Of a stretch of 60,070 nucleotides of DNA, positions 39,189 through 49,538 are shown piece after piece; within the stretch, counting starts at the first letter, position 1; each line of letters opens with the position of its first letter. The DNA is from an uncultured Roseburia sp. (GTDB lineage Bacteria > Bacillota > Clostridia > Lachnospirales > Lachnospiraceae), in contig CANRSX010000031.1 in the NCBI GenBank assembly GCA_947642555.1, positions 1-60,070 of the forward strand. The letters run 5' to 3'. The notes below the pieces were generated by a model. The model ran no database searches. It had not been told where the DNA came from and worked only from the letters and a program-made list of their open reading frames with translations. The translations under genes were made by a program, and so were the position numbers.

Positions 39189-39217
39189 TTGCAGATTCAG
39201 GGGCAAATCCCTATTAT
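39189..39217 (+). promoter_or_regulatory. groESL promoter
   Basis: TTGCAG (39189-39194), 17-nt spacer, TATTAT (39212-39217), directly before the CIRCE operator. Confidence 0.7.
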
Positions 39218-39228
39218 AACACTATCGG

Positions 39229-39255
39229 TTAGCACTCAAATCAAATGAGTGCTAA
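39229..39255 (+). promoter_or_regulatory. CIRCE operator (HrcA-binding)
   Basis: TTAGCACTC (39229-39237), 9-nt spacer, GAGTGCTAA (39247-39255), the exact CIRCE consensus. It implies heat-inducible, HrcA-repressed groESL. Confidence 0.98.
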
Positions 39256-39306
39256 TAACAGCAAAAGAACAGCAATCAAGATCAGAATGAGCAGGAGGCA
39301 TGGAAC

Positions 39307-39591
39307 ATGAAATTAGTACCATTGAGCGACAGAGTTGTGTTAAAGCAGTGTGAAGCGGAAGAGACGACCAAGTCCGGTATTATCCTTACCAGCAGCGCAC
39401 AGGAGAAGCCGCAGGAGGCGGAAGTGATCGCGGTAGGACCGGGCGGCATGGTGGACGGCAAGGAAGTCACGATGCAGGTAAAGGAAGGACAGAAGGTGAT
39501 TTATTCCAAATATGCAGGTACGGAAGTGAAGCTTGACGGCGAGGAGTATATCATCGTAAAGCAGAACGATATCCTGGCAGTGGTGGAGTAA
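39307..39591 (+). CDS. groES: Co-chaperonin GroES
   Basis: A 94-residue co-chaperonin that caps GroEL in cytosolic protein folding. PLSDRVVLKQ opening, the mobile-loop region SGIILTSSAQEKPQEAEVIAVGPG and the YAGTEVKLDGEEYIIVKQNDILAVVE ending are all canonical, as is the length. Start set by AGGAGG at 39293-39298. CIRCE lies 51 nt upstream; groEL follows after 129 nt. Confidence 0.98.
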   Translation: MKLVPLSDRVVLKQCEAEETTKSGIILTSSAQEKPQEAEVIAVGPGGMVDGKEVTMQVKEGQKVIYSKYAGTEVKLDGEEYIIVKQNDILAVVE

Positions 39592-39714
39592 GACGTCGCA
39601 GCAGGGCGGGAGGCGTAAAAGCTTTGGAGCAGGAGCGCAGGATCTCCGCCAGCCCGAAAGCAGTATGGGGTTACATGGATCTGACCCCGACATCATAAAT
39701 ATAGAAAGAGGTAG

Positions 39715-41346
<1,632 letters not shown>

Positions 41347-41355
41347 GAAATACAG

Positions 41356-41381
41356 CGGAGCCGGGGAACCGGCTCCGTTTT
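41356..41381. terminator. groESL terminator
   Basis: A 9-bp stem CGGAGCCGG (41356-41364) / CCGGCTCCG (41369-41377) with GGAA tetraloop and T4. It abuts the convergent ABC permease gene. Confidence 0.88.
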
Positions 41382-42025
41382 CAGTAATCCTTCCTCTGAT
41401 AGATCCAGACCGTCAGCGGATAAGACAGCGCGAAGGCCAGCAGGGAGCAGGCGATGAGCAGGACGGCTCCGGCCACGATGGCTCTGGTTCCCGGTTCCAG
41501 CAGATCGTTTGCCATGCTTATGATGGTAAAGTCAAGGACAAAGGCGCAGAGAACCGAGATGATGAGAAAGGCTTCGCTCCGTTCCTCGCCGCCGGCATAG
41601 CAGAGCGGAAAGAAGACCGCACCCATAAACAGGCTCATGCTGATCCCCAGCGCGAACAGGGAGAGGATATCGAGGGGCTGGTCAAACATGCATCCGTGAA
41701 GCAGCCACGATACGCCCAGCTCCGCCCCCGAAAAGAGGATTCCGGCGGAAAGCCAGATCAGCTGGTTTACAAACAGGCTTCTTATGACATCCGCGCGCCT
41801 GACGGGCAGCGTGAGCTTCAGCCGGTTCCACTTTGACGCGGATTCGTTTTTGACGATGGAGGCCGCGTTAAATGAAAATCCGATCGTCGCGGTCATCACA
41901 TATCCGATCTGTAAGGACTGGCTGATCACGGCAGCGGCGAAGATCCCGAAGGGAATCAGAAACACGGAGAATACCGTCGCGGCTGACCGCGTTGCACAGA
42001 TATTATTTTTCAAAAGTCCTTTCAT
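41381..42025 (-). CDS. ABC-2 type permease of GntR/YtrA-type operon
   Basis: A 214-residue membrane protein with about six hydrophobic helices, encoded with a 4-nt overlap behind its ATPase. The WNRLKLTLPVRRADVIRSLFVNQLIW segment matches ABC-2 exporter permeases. Third and last gene of a gntR/ATPase/permease operon. In B. subtilis the comparable ytr operon responds to cell-wall antibiotics; export cargo here is unknown. Confidence 0.85.
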   Translation of the reverse strand: MKGLLKNNICATRSAATVFSVFLIPFGIFAAAVISQSLQIGYVMTATIGFSFNAASIVKNESASKWNRLKLTLPVRRADVIRSLFVNQLIWLSAGILFSGAELGVSWLLHGCMFDQPLDILSLFALGISMSLFMGAVFFPLCYAGGEERSEAFLIISVLCAFVLDFTIISMANDLLEPGTRAIVAGAVLLIACSLLAFALSYPLTVWIYQRKDY

Positions 42026-42888
42026 ACTCGTTCCCCCTTTACTAACAGCAGCATCATCTCGTCGATGGAGACCGGATCGATGACGGCGTCCCGGTATTTT
42101 CGCTGCGCGGCCTTTTTGTCTGAGATTAAGACATCTGTCTGAAAATCGCGTTTCCGAAGGGCGATGACGTCACCGGGATCCAGCGAGGGGAGCTCGCGCT
42201 CTCTGCAGCGCATCACGGCGTAGCGGGATGCCAGCTCATTTCTGGATGCGGTCAGAAGAATTTTCCCGTTGTGAAGAAACGTGATATAGTCCGCCACCTT
42301 CTCCAGGTCCTCCGTGATGTGGGAGGACAGCAGGATGGAATGGCGCTCGTCCTGCACAAATTCCAGGAAAATGTCCAGCATCTCATCGCGCATCACGGGA
42401 TCTAAGCCGCTGGTGGCCTCGTCCAGAATCAGCAGCGAAGGGTGATGCGAGAGCGCGGCGGCGATGGCAAGCTTCATCGTCATCCCTTTGGAATAATGCT
42501 TTACTTTTTGGGCCTTCGGCAGCCGGAACCGGTCGGTGTAGTGCTGGAATAACGCATCGTCCCACCGGGTATAAAGCCCTTTCATGATCTGCGACAGCCG
42601 GGCTGCCGTCCAGTAGCCGGGAAAGTTTTCCCCGTCATAGACCACGCCGATTCCTTCGCGCAGGGCGGTATCCTGATCCGACATTTCCCGGCCGAACAGC
42701 CTCACCGTCCCGCCGTCTTTTTTCAGCGTGTTTAAGATGCAGCCGATGGCGGTCGTCTTTCCCGCCCCGTTTTCCCCGACAAAGCCCATGATCGCGCCGC
42801 AGGGCAGGGAAAAGGAGAGGGAATCCAGCGTGAACCCCGATTTCGGAAAGGTTTTCGTGACCTGTTCCAGTTCTAATATGTACTCCAT
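42022..42888 (-). CDS. ABC transporter ATP-binding protein (YtrB-type)
   Basis: A 288-residue ABC ATPase. Walker A GENGAGKTTA, signature YSKGMTMKL, Walker B LLILDEATSGLDP and the LSSHITEDLE histidine are intact. Note DEATSGLDP where most have DEPTSGLDP, as in the YtrB-type exporters. The C-terminal 70 residues form the usual extension. Middle gene of the GntR-regulated operon, overlapping the permease by 4 nt and 1 nt from gntR. Confidence 0.93.
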   Translation of the reverse strand: MEYILELEQVTKTFPKSGFTLDSLSFSLPCGAIMGFVGENGAGKTTAIGCILNTLKKDGGTVRLFGREMSDQDTALREGIGVVYDGENFPGYWTAARLSQIMKGLYTRWDDALFQHYTDRFRLPKAQKVKHYSKGMTMKLAIAAALSHHPSLLILDEATSGLDPVMRDEMLDIFLEFVQDERHSILLSSHITEDLEKVADYITFLHNGKILLTASRNELASRYAVMRCRERELPSLDPGDVIALRKRDFQTDVLISDKKAAQRKYRDAVIDPVSIDEMMLLLVKGERV

Positions 42889-42889
42889 T

Positions 42890-43267
42890 CTAATCCTCCT
42901 CCTGGTAAAATAAAGCGAGCAGCTCCGTCAGTTTTTCGAGAGAAATATGAAACGTCCGCCCGATTTCCGCGGCGGCCTGCAGGTGCTCCTCGGCAATGCG
43001 CTGCTGCTCCTCCTGATAGAATTCCCTGTTCTGTGCGGACACAAAGCTCCCCCGGCCCACCGTGGTCTCAATAAATCCGTCCCGCTGCAGGTCCTCGTAG
43101 GCCTTCTGAACGGTGATCACGCTGACATGGATGGATTTTGCCAGCGCCCGCATGGAGGGGATGGCCTCGCCTGCCTGCAGCTCGCCGCTCATGATCATCG
43201 CCTTGATCTGCGAAGTGATCTGCTCGTAAATCGGTTTACCGGCACTGTTGCTGATAATGATATCCAT
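42890..43267 (-). CDS. GntR family regulator, YtrA subfamily
   Basis: A 125-residue regulator with an N-terminal GntR winged helix (about 1-75, KPIYEQITSQIKAMIMSGELQAGEAIPSMRALAKSIHVSVITVQKAYEDLQRDGFIET) and only a short helical C terminus, which defines the YtrA subfamily. It heads the ABC-exporter operon and probably represses it. The inverted repeat TGTACTTA/TAAGTACA over the promoter (43292-43321) is the likely operator. Confidence 0.93.
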   Translation of the reverse strand: MDIIISNSAGKPIYEQITSQIKAMIMSGELQAGEAIPSMRALAKSIHVSVITVQKAYEDLQRDGFIETTVGRGSFVSAQNREFYQEEQQRIAEEHLQAAAEIGRTFHISLEKLTELLALFYQEED

Positions 43268-43291
43268 GATATTCCGCCTTTGTGGTCTGAT

Positions 43292-43348
43292 TGTACTTAA
43301 TGTACTGAATGTATAAGTACATTATAACACGTTTGAAAGTGTTGTCAA
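43292..43348 (-). promoter_or_regulatory. gntR-operon promoter and operator
   Basis: Minus strand: TTGACA (43343-43348), 16-nt spacer, TATAAT (43321-43326). Inverted repeat TGTACTTA (43292-43299) / TAAGTACA (43314-43321) covers the start-site region. A plus-strand TTGTCA (43342-43347) overlaps the -35, with TATAAT at 43367-43372 (19-nt spacer), so divergent promoters may interfere. Confidence 0.75.
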
Positions 43349-43450
43349 TCCTGTATATTCCCAAAGTATAATTTCCTGTTTCCATAGTGATAGTCAGTCC
43401 CGCCCAAATCCGCTAAACTGTACCTATCAAAACAAGGGAGGTTCCTGAAG

Positions 43451-45004
43451 ATGAAACGAAGAATGATAAGCGCACTGATCGCCGCGGCGGTGTCTGTCAC
43501 CGCACTGGCGGGATGCGGGGGAAACGCAGGCGAGACCGCGGGAAGCGGAAACGGAGGAGAGGGCGGTAAGGAGAGCAGCGCGTCCGGCACGGAGGGCAGC
43601 GCATCCGGTACCGATGCGCCGAAGGCGGCCACAGGGGAAGTGGAGAAGATCAGGATTTATGTGCCAACAAGCGGTAAATTCGACGATATGGACGAGGTGA
43701 TGGCAGCGATCAACGAGATCTCCAGGGAGAAGATCGGCGTGGAGGTGGAGTTTAAGGCATACGAGTTCGGCCAGTGGTTTCAGCAGTATTCCCTGTTCTT
43801 AAGCGGAACCGAGGACATCGACATTCTGGCGAATTACGGCGGATATTTAAACGCGGTGTCCCAGGGCGCGGCCTATGATCTCACGGAGCTGCTCCCGGAA
43901 TACGGGCAGGACATCATCGCCCTGGAGGGGGACTACTTAAAGAGCGGCGAGGTGGACGGCGTGCAGTACGCGATCCCGATCTATGCCTCCTACGCCTGGA
44001 CCATGGGGATTACTTACCGGAAGGATGTCGTGGAGGAGCTGGGCCTGGAGGAGCAGGTGGCGGCGGTAAAGACCTTAGAGGACTGGGGCGCCGTGCTTGA
44101 GGTGGTGAAAGAGAAAAAACCGGAGATGACGCCGATTGTCTCCATGAGCGGAAATACGGCTCCGGTGTTCCAGTACGGGACATGGGATGACCTGGGAAAC
44201 AATTACGGCGTCCTGATGGACGGCGGCGCGACCTCCGATGTGGTAAATCTCTTTGAGACGGAGGAGTATGCAAGGCTCTGCGGCGTGATGCACGACTGGT
44301 ATGAAAAAGGATATTCCAGCAAGGATATTCAGACGCAGACGGATTCGTTCATTGTCCTGACACAGAATGATGCTGCGTTTTCTGCAATCGGAAACGGAGA
44401 TTTTAATACATCCTTTTATCAGACGACGACCTGCGGGAAGGAGATGGGAACCGTGCTGATCGGCGATCCGGTTGCCCGCACCTACAACAACGTGACCTAC
44501 ACCGTGATGTCCAACACGAAGCACCCGGAGGCGTGCATGAAATTCTTAAACCTGTGGATTTCCGATCCGGAGGTGGGCACGCTGGTCAGCTACGGGATCG
44601 AGGGAAAGCATTACGAGATCAATGAGAACGGGATGGGCTGTTACCCAAAGGGGCAGGACGCATCCTCCTGTACGTATCATCTGGGATCCAATCTTTCCAA
44701 CATCAACCGGATCTTATGGGAGAGCGAGAACCCGGATTACGCGGACCTTTTGGTGGAGAGCAACGCGAATGCGAAGAAATCAGCCGGGCTGGGATTTTCC
44801 TTTAACACGGAGAGCGTGACCAACGAGATTACGCAGTTAGATAACGTCTGCAGTAAATATCAGGTCGGGCTGGAATGCGGCGCGCTGGATCCGGAGACGA
44901 CGCTTCCCGTCTTCATCGAGGAGTTAAAGGCAGCCGGGATCGAGAAGGTGATCGAGGAAAAACAGCGTCAGCTGGATGAATTCCTGGCAGGAGGCGGCCA
45001 GTAG
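43451..45004 (+). CDS. Extracellular solute-binding lipoprotein (LplA-like, sugar ABC transporter)
   Basis: A 517-residue sugar-binding lipoprotein. A signal peptide with lipobox LAGC places the lipidated cysteine at 22, followed by a Gly/Ser/Glu linker (about 23-58) and the family-1 binding fold. It precedes two CUT1 permease genes of the LplB/YtcP type. Bound sugar cannot be read, but the neighbouring GH2 enzyme and esterase suggest an oligosaccharide from plant or host glycans. No dedicated ATPase is present; such systems share an MsmX-type ATPase. Start follows GGGAGG. Confidence 0.92.
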   Translation: MKRRMISALIAAAVSVTALAGCGGNAGETAGSGNGGEGGKESSASGTEGSASGTDAPKAATGEVEKIRIYVPTSGKFDDMDEVMAAINEISREKIGVEVEFKAYEFGQWFQQYSLFLSGTEDIDILANYGGYLNAVSQGAAYDLTELLPEYGQDIIALEGDYLKSGEVDGVQYAIPIYASYAWTMGITYRKDVVEELGLEEQVAAVKTLEDWGAVLEVVKEKKPEMTPIVSMSGNTAPVFQYGTWDDLGNNYGVLMDGGATSDVVNLFETEEYARLCGVMHDWYEKGYSSKDIQTQTDSFIVLTQNDAAFSAIGNGDFNTSFYQTTTCGKEMGTVLIGDPVARTYNNVTYTVMSNTKHPEACMKFLNLWISDPEVGTLVSYGIEGKHYEINENGMGCYPKGQDASSCTYHLGSNLSNINRILWESENPDYADLLVESNANAKKSAGLGFSFNTESVTNEITQLDNVCSKYQVGLECGALDPETTLPVFIEELKAAGIEKVIEEKQRQLDEFLAGGGQ

Positions 45005-45078
45005 GAAGCGGAACGGCCGGGGGCAGTCCGGGAAAATACTGCCCCCGGATCACAGACCGGGAAGGAGTAAGGAAGAAA

Positions 45079-46002
45079 ATGGGAAAACACAGAGCGGTAA
45101 AGCAGGTAAAACGATACGGACCCTTTTACATCATGGCGCTGCCGGCCTGCATCTATTTCTTTATCAATAATTATATCCCGATGGGCGGCCTGATTCTCGC
45201 CTTTGAGAAATATACGGTGAGCGGCGGGATTTTCGGCAGCGAGAAGGTCGGGTTAAACAATTTCAAATTTTTATTCCAAAGCGCGGACGCGTGGATCATG
45301 ACGCGCAATACGATCCTGTACAACCTGGCCTTCATCGTGCTGGGAACATCGATTTCGATTGTAGTTGCGTATCTGCTGCACGAGATCAGAAGCACGGTCT
45401 CCAGGAAAATTTATCAGACGGTGATCCTGTTCCCGGGGCTTTTGTCCGTCATCATCGTATCCTATCTGGCGAACGCACTTTTGGCGGGGGATACCGGTTT
45501 TATCAATATGCATCTTCTGGCGCCCCTGGGACTGGAGCCGGTGTCGTTTTACAGCGAGCAGAAGTGGTGGCCCTTTTTCCTGACCTTCATCCATCTCTGG
45601 CAGATGACGGGGACAAACTGCATCCTGTACCTCGCCAATATGTCGGCCATTGATCCGGGGCTTTATGAGGCGGCGAACTTAGACGGGGCAAACCGGTTCC
45701 AGTGCTTTTTTAAGATCACGCTGCCCTGCCTGGTTCCCACGATTGTCACACTGTCGATTCTGTCGGTGGGAAAAATTTTTAATTCCGATTTCGGTCTGTT
45801 TTACCAGGTCCCGATGAACAGCGGCGCGATTCTGGACGTGACGCAGACCATTGATACCTATGTTTACCGGGGGCTGATGAACACGGCAAATATGGGAATG
45901 TCCGCGGCGGCGTGCTTCTACCAGTCGGTGGTGGGCTTCTGCCTGGTGATGATCACCAATACACTTGTCCGAAAATTCAGCAGTGAAAACGCAATGTTTT
46001 AG
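45079..46002 (+). CDS. Sugar ABC transporter permease (LplB-like)
   Basis: A 307-residue inner permease of the CUT1 class with six membrane helices and the EAA loop EAANLDGANRFQCFFKITLP (about 195-214) that contacts the shared ATPase. LplB-type features include the RYGPFYIMALPACIYFFINNYIPMGG opening. It is encoded 74 nt after the binding protein and 12 nt before its partner permease. Confidence 0.94.
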   Translation: MGKHRAVKQVKRYGPFYIMALPACIYFFINNYIPMGGLILAFEKYTVSGGIFGSEKVGLNNFKFLFQSADAWIMTRNTILYNLAFIVLGTSISIVVAYLLHEIRSTVSRKIYQTVILFPGLLSVIIVSYLANALLAGDTGFINMHLLAPLGLEPVSFYSEQKWWPFFLTFIHLWQMTGTNCILYLANMSAIDPGLYEAANLDGANRFQCFFKITLPCLVPTIVTLSILSVGKIFNSDFGLFYQVPMNSGAILDVTQTIDTYVYRGLMNTANMGMSAAACFYQSVVGFCLVMITNTLVRKFSSENAMF

Positions 46003-46014
46003 AGGGAGGAGAAC

Positions 46015-46899
46015 ATGGTTAAGAGAGATACAGGATTTCAGGCTGCCGCTCATATCATTATGATCGTGATGTCGCTGATGGTACTTTTTCCGCTGGCGCT
46101 TCTGATCATGTCCTCCCTGTCGCCGGAGGCGGATGTCATCAAATACGGATATTCGCTGATCCCAAGGGAGCTCGACGTCACCGCCTACCGGTATATCTTC
46201 GGCGACGGGAGCGTGTTTCATTCCTACCTCGTGACGATCGCGGTCACCCTGGTCGGGACGGTGGTAAGCGTGGTGATCACCACCATGATCTCCTATACGC
46301 TCACCGTGCCGGGCCTTCCGGGAAGAAAGCTTTTAAGCTTTTACGTGCTGTTTACCATGCTTTTTTCCGGCGGGCTGGTGCCCAGCTACATGATGTGGTG
46401 CAATATCTTCCATATTAAAAATACGATATGGGCCCTTCTGGTGCCGTCGCTTTTGTGCAGCGCCTTCCACATCATGATCACGCGGTCCTATTTTCAGAAC
46501 AACATCCCGAAGGAGATTTTAGAGAGCGCGCGGATTGACGGGATGACGGAGTTCGGGATCTTTTTTAAGATCGTGCTGCCCTTAAGCGTTCCGATTATTG
46601 CGACCATCGGTTTTATGAAAGCATTAATGTATTGGAATGACTGGACAAATAGTTTATACTATATCACAGAGAAACAGCTCGTCGGGATCCAGGCGCTGCT
46701 CAACAATATGCTGACCAACGCAAAATACCTGACCCAGTCCATGGACGCCTCCATGGTGGCCACGGATGCCGCCGCGATTCCCTCCCTGTCCCTTCGGATG
46801 GCGGTGGCCGTGGTGGGGATGCTGCCGATGATCGTGCTGTATCCGTTTTTTCAGAAATATTATATGAAGGGTCTGACGGTAGGGGCCGTAAAGGGATAG
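46015..46899 (+). CDS. Sugar ABC transporter permease (YtcP-like)
   Basis: A 294-residue CUT1 permease, partner of the LplB-like subunit. It has six membrane helices, the EAA loop ESARIDGMTEFGIFFKIVLP and the FPLALLIMSSLSPEADVIKYGYSLIPRE segment typical of YtcP proteins. GAGGGAGGAG precedes the ATG. Last transporter gene before the two-component system, 15 nt downstream. Confidence 0.94.
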   Translation: MVKRDTGFQAAAHIIMIVMSLMVLFPLALLIMSSLSPEADVIKYGYSLIPRELDVTAYRYIFGDGSVFHSYLVTIAVTLVGTVVSVVITTMISYTLTVPGLPGRKLLSFYVLFTMLFSGGLVPSYMMWCNIFHIKNTIWALLVPSLLCSAFHIMITRSYFQNNIPKEILESARIDGMTEFGIFFKIVLPLSVPIIATIGFMKALMYWNDWTNSLYYITEKQLVGIQALLNNMLTNAKYLTQSMDASMVATDAAAIPSLSLRMAVAVVGMLPMIVLYPFFQKYYMKGLTVGAVKG

Positions 46900-46914
46900 A
46901 CCGGGAGGGGACGG

Positions 46915-48639
46915 ATGAAGAAAGAGCTTTCACTGCAAAGCCTGATCCGGTATTACTGGCTTGGTATGCTGCTTATATTTGCGGTGGTATACGGGATTGC
47001 GTGGTCTTATATGCTGCGGATGCTGACGGAGCGGGCGGAGGAGAGCGTGCAGAAGAGCGTCCGCATCGTGCAGAGCGATCTCGAGGATTCTTTGGAAATC
47101 GTGGACAGTTTTTTATATGAATCACTGTACAGCGGGGCGAAACAGGCCCCGCGAAAGCTGTATGATTCTCTGCGCAACGAGACGGACCCGGTGATGCTTT
47201 TAGAGACGCAGAATACGGTTCTCGCGTCCCTGCAGAGCATTGTGTCATGGTCGGACATGATCGATTTTGTGATGGTGTATACCGGGCGGGAGGATTTTCC
47301 GTGGCTTGAGACCGGGGCAGCGGACAATTTCCGGGCGCGCAGGGAGGTAAAGGCAGTTTTTGAAGAAATAATTACAGATGACGATAATTCGCCGAAACGA
47401 TATATGATCTGCGAGTGCCCGGAGGGGATTTATATGCTGCGTCTGTTAAAAATCGAGGACAGCTATCTTCTGGTGTGCGTCTCGGAGCAGAAGATCCTTC
47501 AGATGTTAAAGGGCGCGGCGTACCAGGAGGGCGGCATCGCCTGCATCGCGGGGGAGGACGGAAGGATCATCGCGTCCTCGGAGCCGGCGGAGCTGACCCT
47601 GACGCCGGAACGGGAGGGAACCTATATCAGCGTCGGAGACGTCAGTTACCTGCAGACCGGCTATGTCTCGGAGCGGACCGGCTATTATTTCGGGATCCTC
47701 ACAAGGCGGGAGGATATCCTGGCGGATATGAAGGTGTTCCAGGGACTGTTTTTCGTGGTCTTTCTGCTGCTGATGCTTGTCATGCCGCTGCTGCTGGCCC
47801 TGATGCAGCGCTCGGTGGGGAAGCCGGTCCGAAGCATCGCGGCGACGATGGATCAGATCGCGGCGGGGGATCTGGATGTGGTGGTTCACGAACAGCCGCG
47901 GATCCGCGAGCTGGGACAGCTGGTTCGCACCTTCAATCACATGACCGGCCGGATCCGGCAGTTAAAGATCGAGAAGTATGAGGGGGAGCTGGAGGTGCAG
48001 AAGGCGACCATGCAGTACCTGCAGCTTCAGATCAAACCCCATTTTTACGCAAATATGTTCAATATCATCTACTCGCTGGCGCAGCGCAGGGAGTATGAGA
48101 TGATACAGAAGGTCTCCGCCGCGGTAGTCCGCTATTCCAGGTATATGTTCCACGACGCGTCCGAGCTGGTGGAGCTGGAGCGGGAGTTAAAGCATGTCAG
48201 GGATTATATGGAGATCCAGGAGATCCGCTACATGAGACAGATTTCCTGCCGTATGGAGGTGCCGGAGGAGTTACATGACGTACTTGTGCCGCCATTTGTC
48301 ATTCAGAGCTATGTGGAAAACAGCGTGAAATATGCCTTTTCCTCCCAGAAGGACTGCCGGATCCGGATTGATGCGCAGACGGATGAAAAAAGAGAATACG
48401 TCACGCTTGTGATCCGGGACAACGGCGCCGGCTACCCGGAGGAGCTGCTGGCCTCCGACTGGAAGCATGAGGGGGAGGAGGGACACATCGGGCTGACGAG
48501 CGTCTGCCGCAGGCTGAAGCTGATCTACGGGGAGAAGGCGAAGCTGTGGCTCTCAAATGAGGGCGGAGCGGTGACGACGATCCGCATCCCGTACATCGCG
48601 ATGGAGGACATGCCGGTGGAGGAGGAACCGGGGAGGTGA
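46915..48639 (+). CDS. YesM-type sensor histidine kinase
   Basis: A 574-residue kinase of the YesM/LytS type. Two membrane helices (about 15-35 and 275-300) flank an external dCACHE-like region; a HAMP domain follows (about 300-355). The phosphorylated histidine is H376 in IKPHFYANMFNII, where the usual text is NPHFLYN, so several flanking residues are altered. HATPase motifs VENSVKYAF and DNGAGYP are intact. It senses sugar, directly or through the binding protein, and pairs with the AraC-type regulator 44 nt downstream. Confidence 0.92.
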   Translation: MKKELSLQSLIRYYWLGMLLIFAVVYGIAWSYMLRMLTERAEESVQKSVRIVQSDLEDSLEIVDSFLYESLYSGAKQAPRKLYDSLRNETDPVMLLETQNTVLASLQSIVSWSDMIDFVMVYTGREDFPWLETGAADNFRARREVKAVFEEIITDDDNSPKRYMICECPEGIYMLRLLKIEDSYLLVCVSEQKILQMLKGAAYQEGGIACIAGEDGRIIASSEPAELTLTPEREGTYISVGDVSYLQTGYVSERTGYYFGILTRREDILADMKVFQGLFFVVFLLLMLVMPLLLALMQRSVGKPVRSIAATMDQIAAGDLDVVVHEQPRIRELGQLVRTFNHMTGRIRQLKIEKYEGELEVQKATMQYLQLQIKPHFYANMFNIIYSLAQRREYEMIQKVSAAVVRYSRYMFHDASELVELERELKHVRDYMEIQEIRYMRQISCRMEVPEELHDVLVPPFVIQSYVENSVKYAFSSQKDCRIRIDAQTDEKREYVTLVIRDNGAGYPEELLASDWKHEGEEGHIGLTSVCRRLKLIYGEKAKLWLSNEGGAVTTIRIPYIAMEDMPVEEEPGR

Positions 48640-48683
48640 AACGGGATGCACTGTCGGAGAAAGAACAGGAGAGGTGAAGCAGG

Positions 48684-49442
48684 ATGCGCAGATTTCATGT
48701 TTTAATTACAGATGACGAAGAACTGGCGATCCTGGGGCTGGAGGAGGGAATCGACTGGGAGAGCCTGGAGGTGGAAAAGGTTTATAAATGCCACAGCAAA
48801 GACACGGCCATCCGCATGCTGGAGCGGTATCCGGTGGATATCATGATCACGGATATCGAGATGCCAAACGGCAGCGGCCTGGAGCTGATCCGCTGGGTGA
48901 GGGAGCAGCGGCCGGGCATCCATGCGGTTTTTTATACCGGCCACGCGGATTTTTCCTATGCGCAGGAGGCGCTGCGGCTGGGGGTGGACGATTACCTGTT
49001 GAAGCCGGTCCCCTACGACGAGCTGGAGGAGATTGTAAGGAAGATCATAAAAAAGATCCGCGTCGAGGAGAAAACCGTGGATCTCTCGGAGCTGGCGGAG
49101 GACTGTGCAGATGAGGACGCGGGGGCTGTGGTGGATCAGGTGAAAAAGCTGATCGCGGAAAATCTCTCCGTCGGAAATCTGCAGCGGGATGAGCTGGCGG
49201 CCATGGTGCACGTCAGCCCCGGCCATTTAAGCCGGATTTTCAAAAAAGAGACGGGGATGTCCCTCTCCGACTATATCATGAAGAAAAGGATCGCGGTGGC
49301 AAAGCAGCTGCTGGCGAAGACCAGCCTCTCCGTCACCAGCATCACACAGCGGGTGGGGATCTCCTATTCGTCCTATTTTACCAGGATCTTTAAGGAGCAG
49401 ACCGGGATGACCCCGCAGGAGTACCGACAGAGTCACAGGTGA
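48684..49442 (+). CDS. YesN-type response regulator with AraC output domain
   Basis: A 252-residue regulator. The receiver (about 3-120) has DDEE near the N terminus, phospho-acceptor D57 (ITDIEMPNGSG) and the LLKPVPYDEL lysine. The C-terminal AraC domain (about 150-250) carries both helix-turn-helices (ELAAMVHVSPGHLSRIFKKETG and SITQRVGISYSSYFTRIFKEQTG). Partner of the YesM kinase and the likely activator of the transporter and glycan genes around it. Confidence 0.94.
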   Translation: MRRFHVLITDDEELAILGLEEGIDWESLEVEKVYKCHSKDTAIRMLERYPVDIMITDIEMPNGSGLELIRWVREQRPGIHAVFYTGHADFSYAQEALRLGVDDYLLKPVPYDELEEIVRKIIKKIRVEEKTVDLSELAEDCADEDAGAVVDQVKKLIAENLSVGNLQRDELAAMVHVSPGHLSRIFKKETGMSLSDYIMKKRIAVAKQLLAKTSLSVTSITQRVGISYSSYFTRIFKEQTGMTPQEYRQSHR

Positions 49443-49538
49443 GCATACCGCCGGCGATATCAGGAAAAGGTATACAGGATGCAGGCCGGCGTGCCGGCAT
49501 ATGCGCGTTACGGATCAGACAGAAAGGAGAAAATCAGA

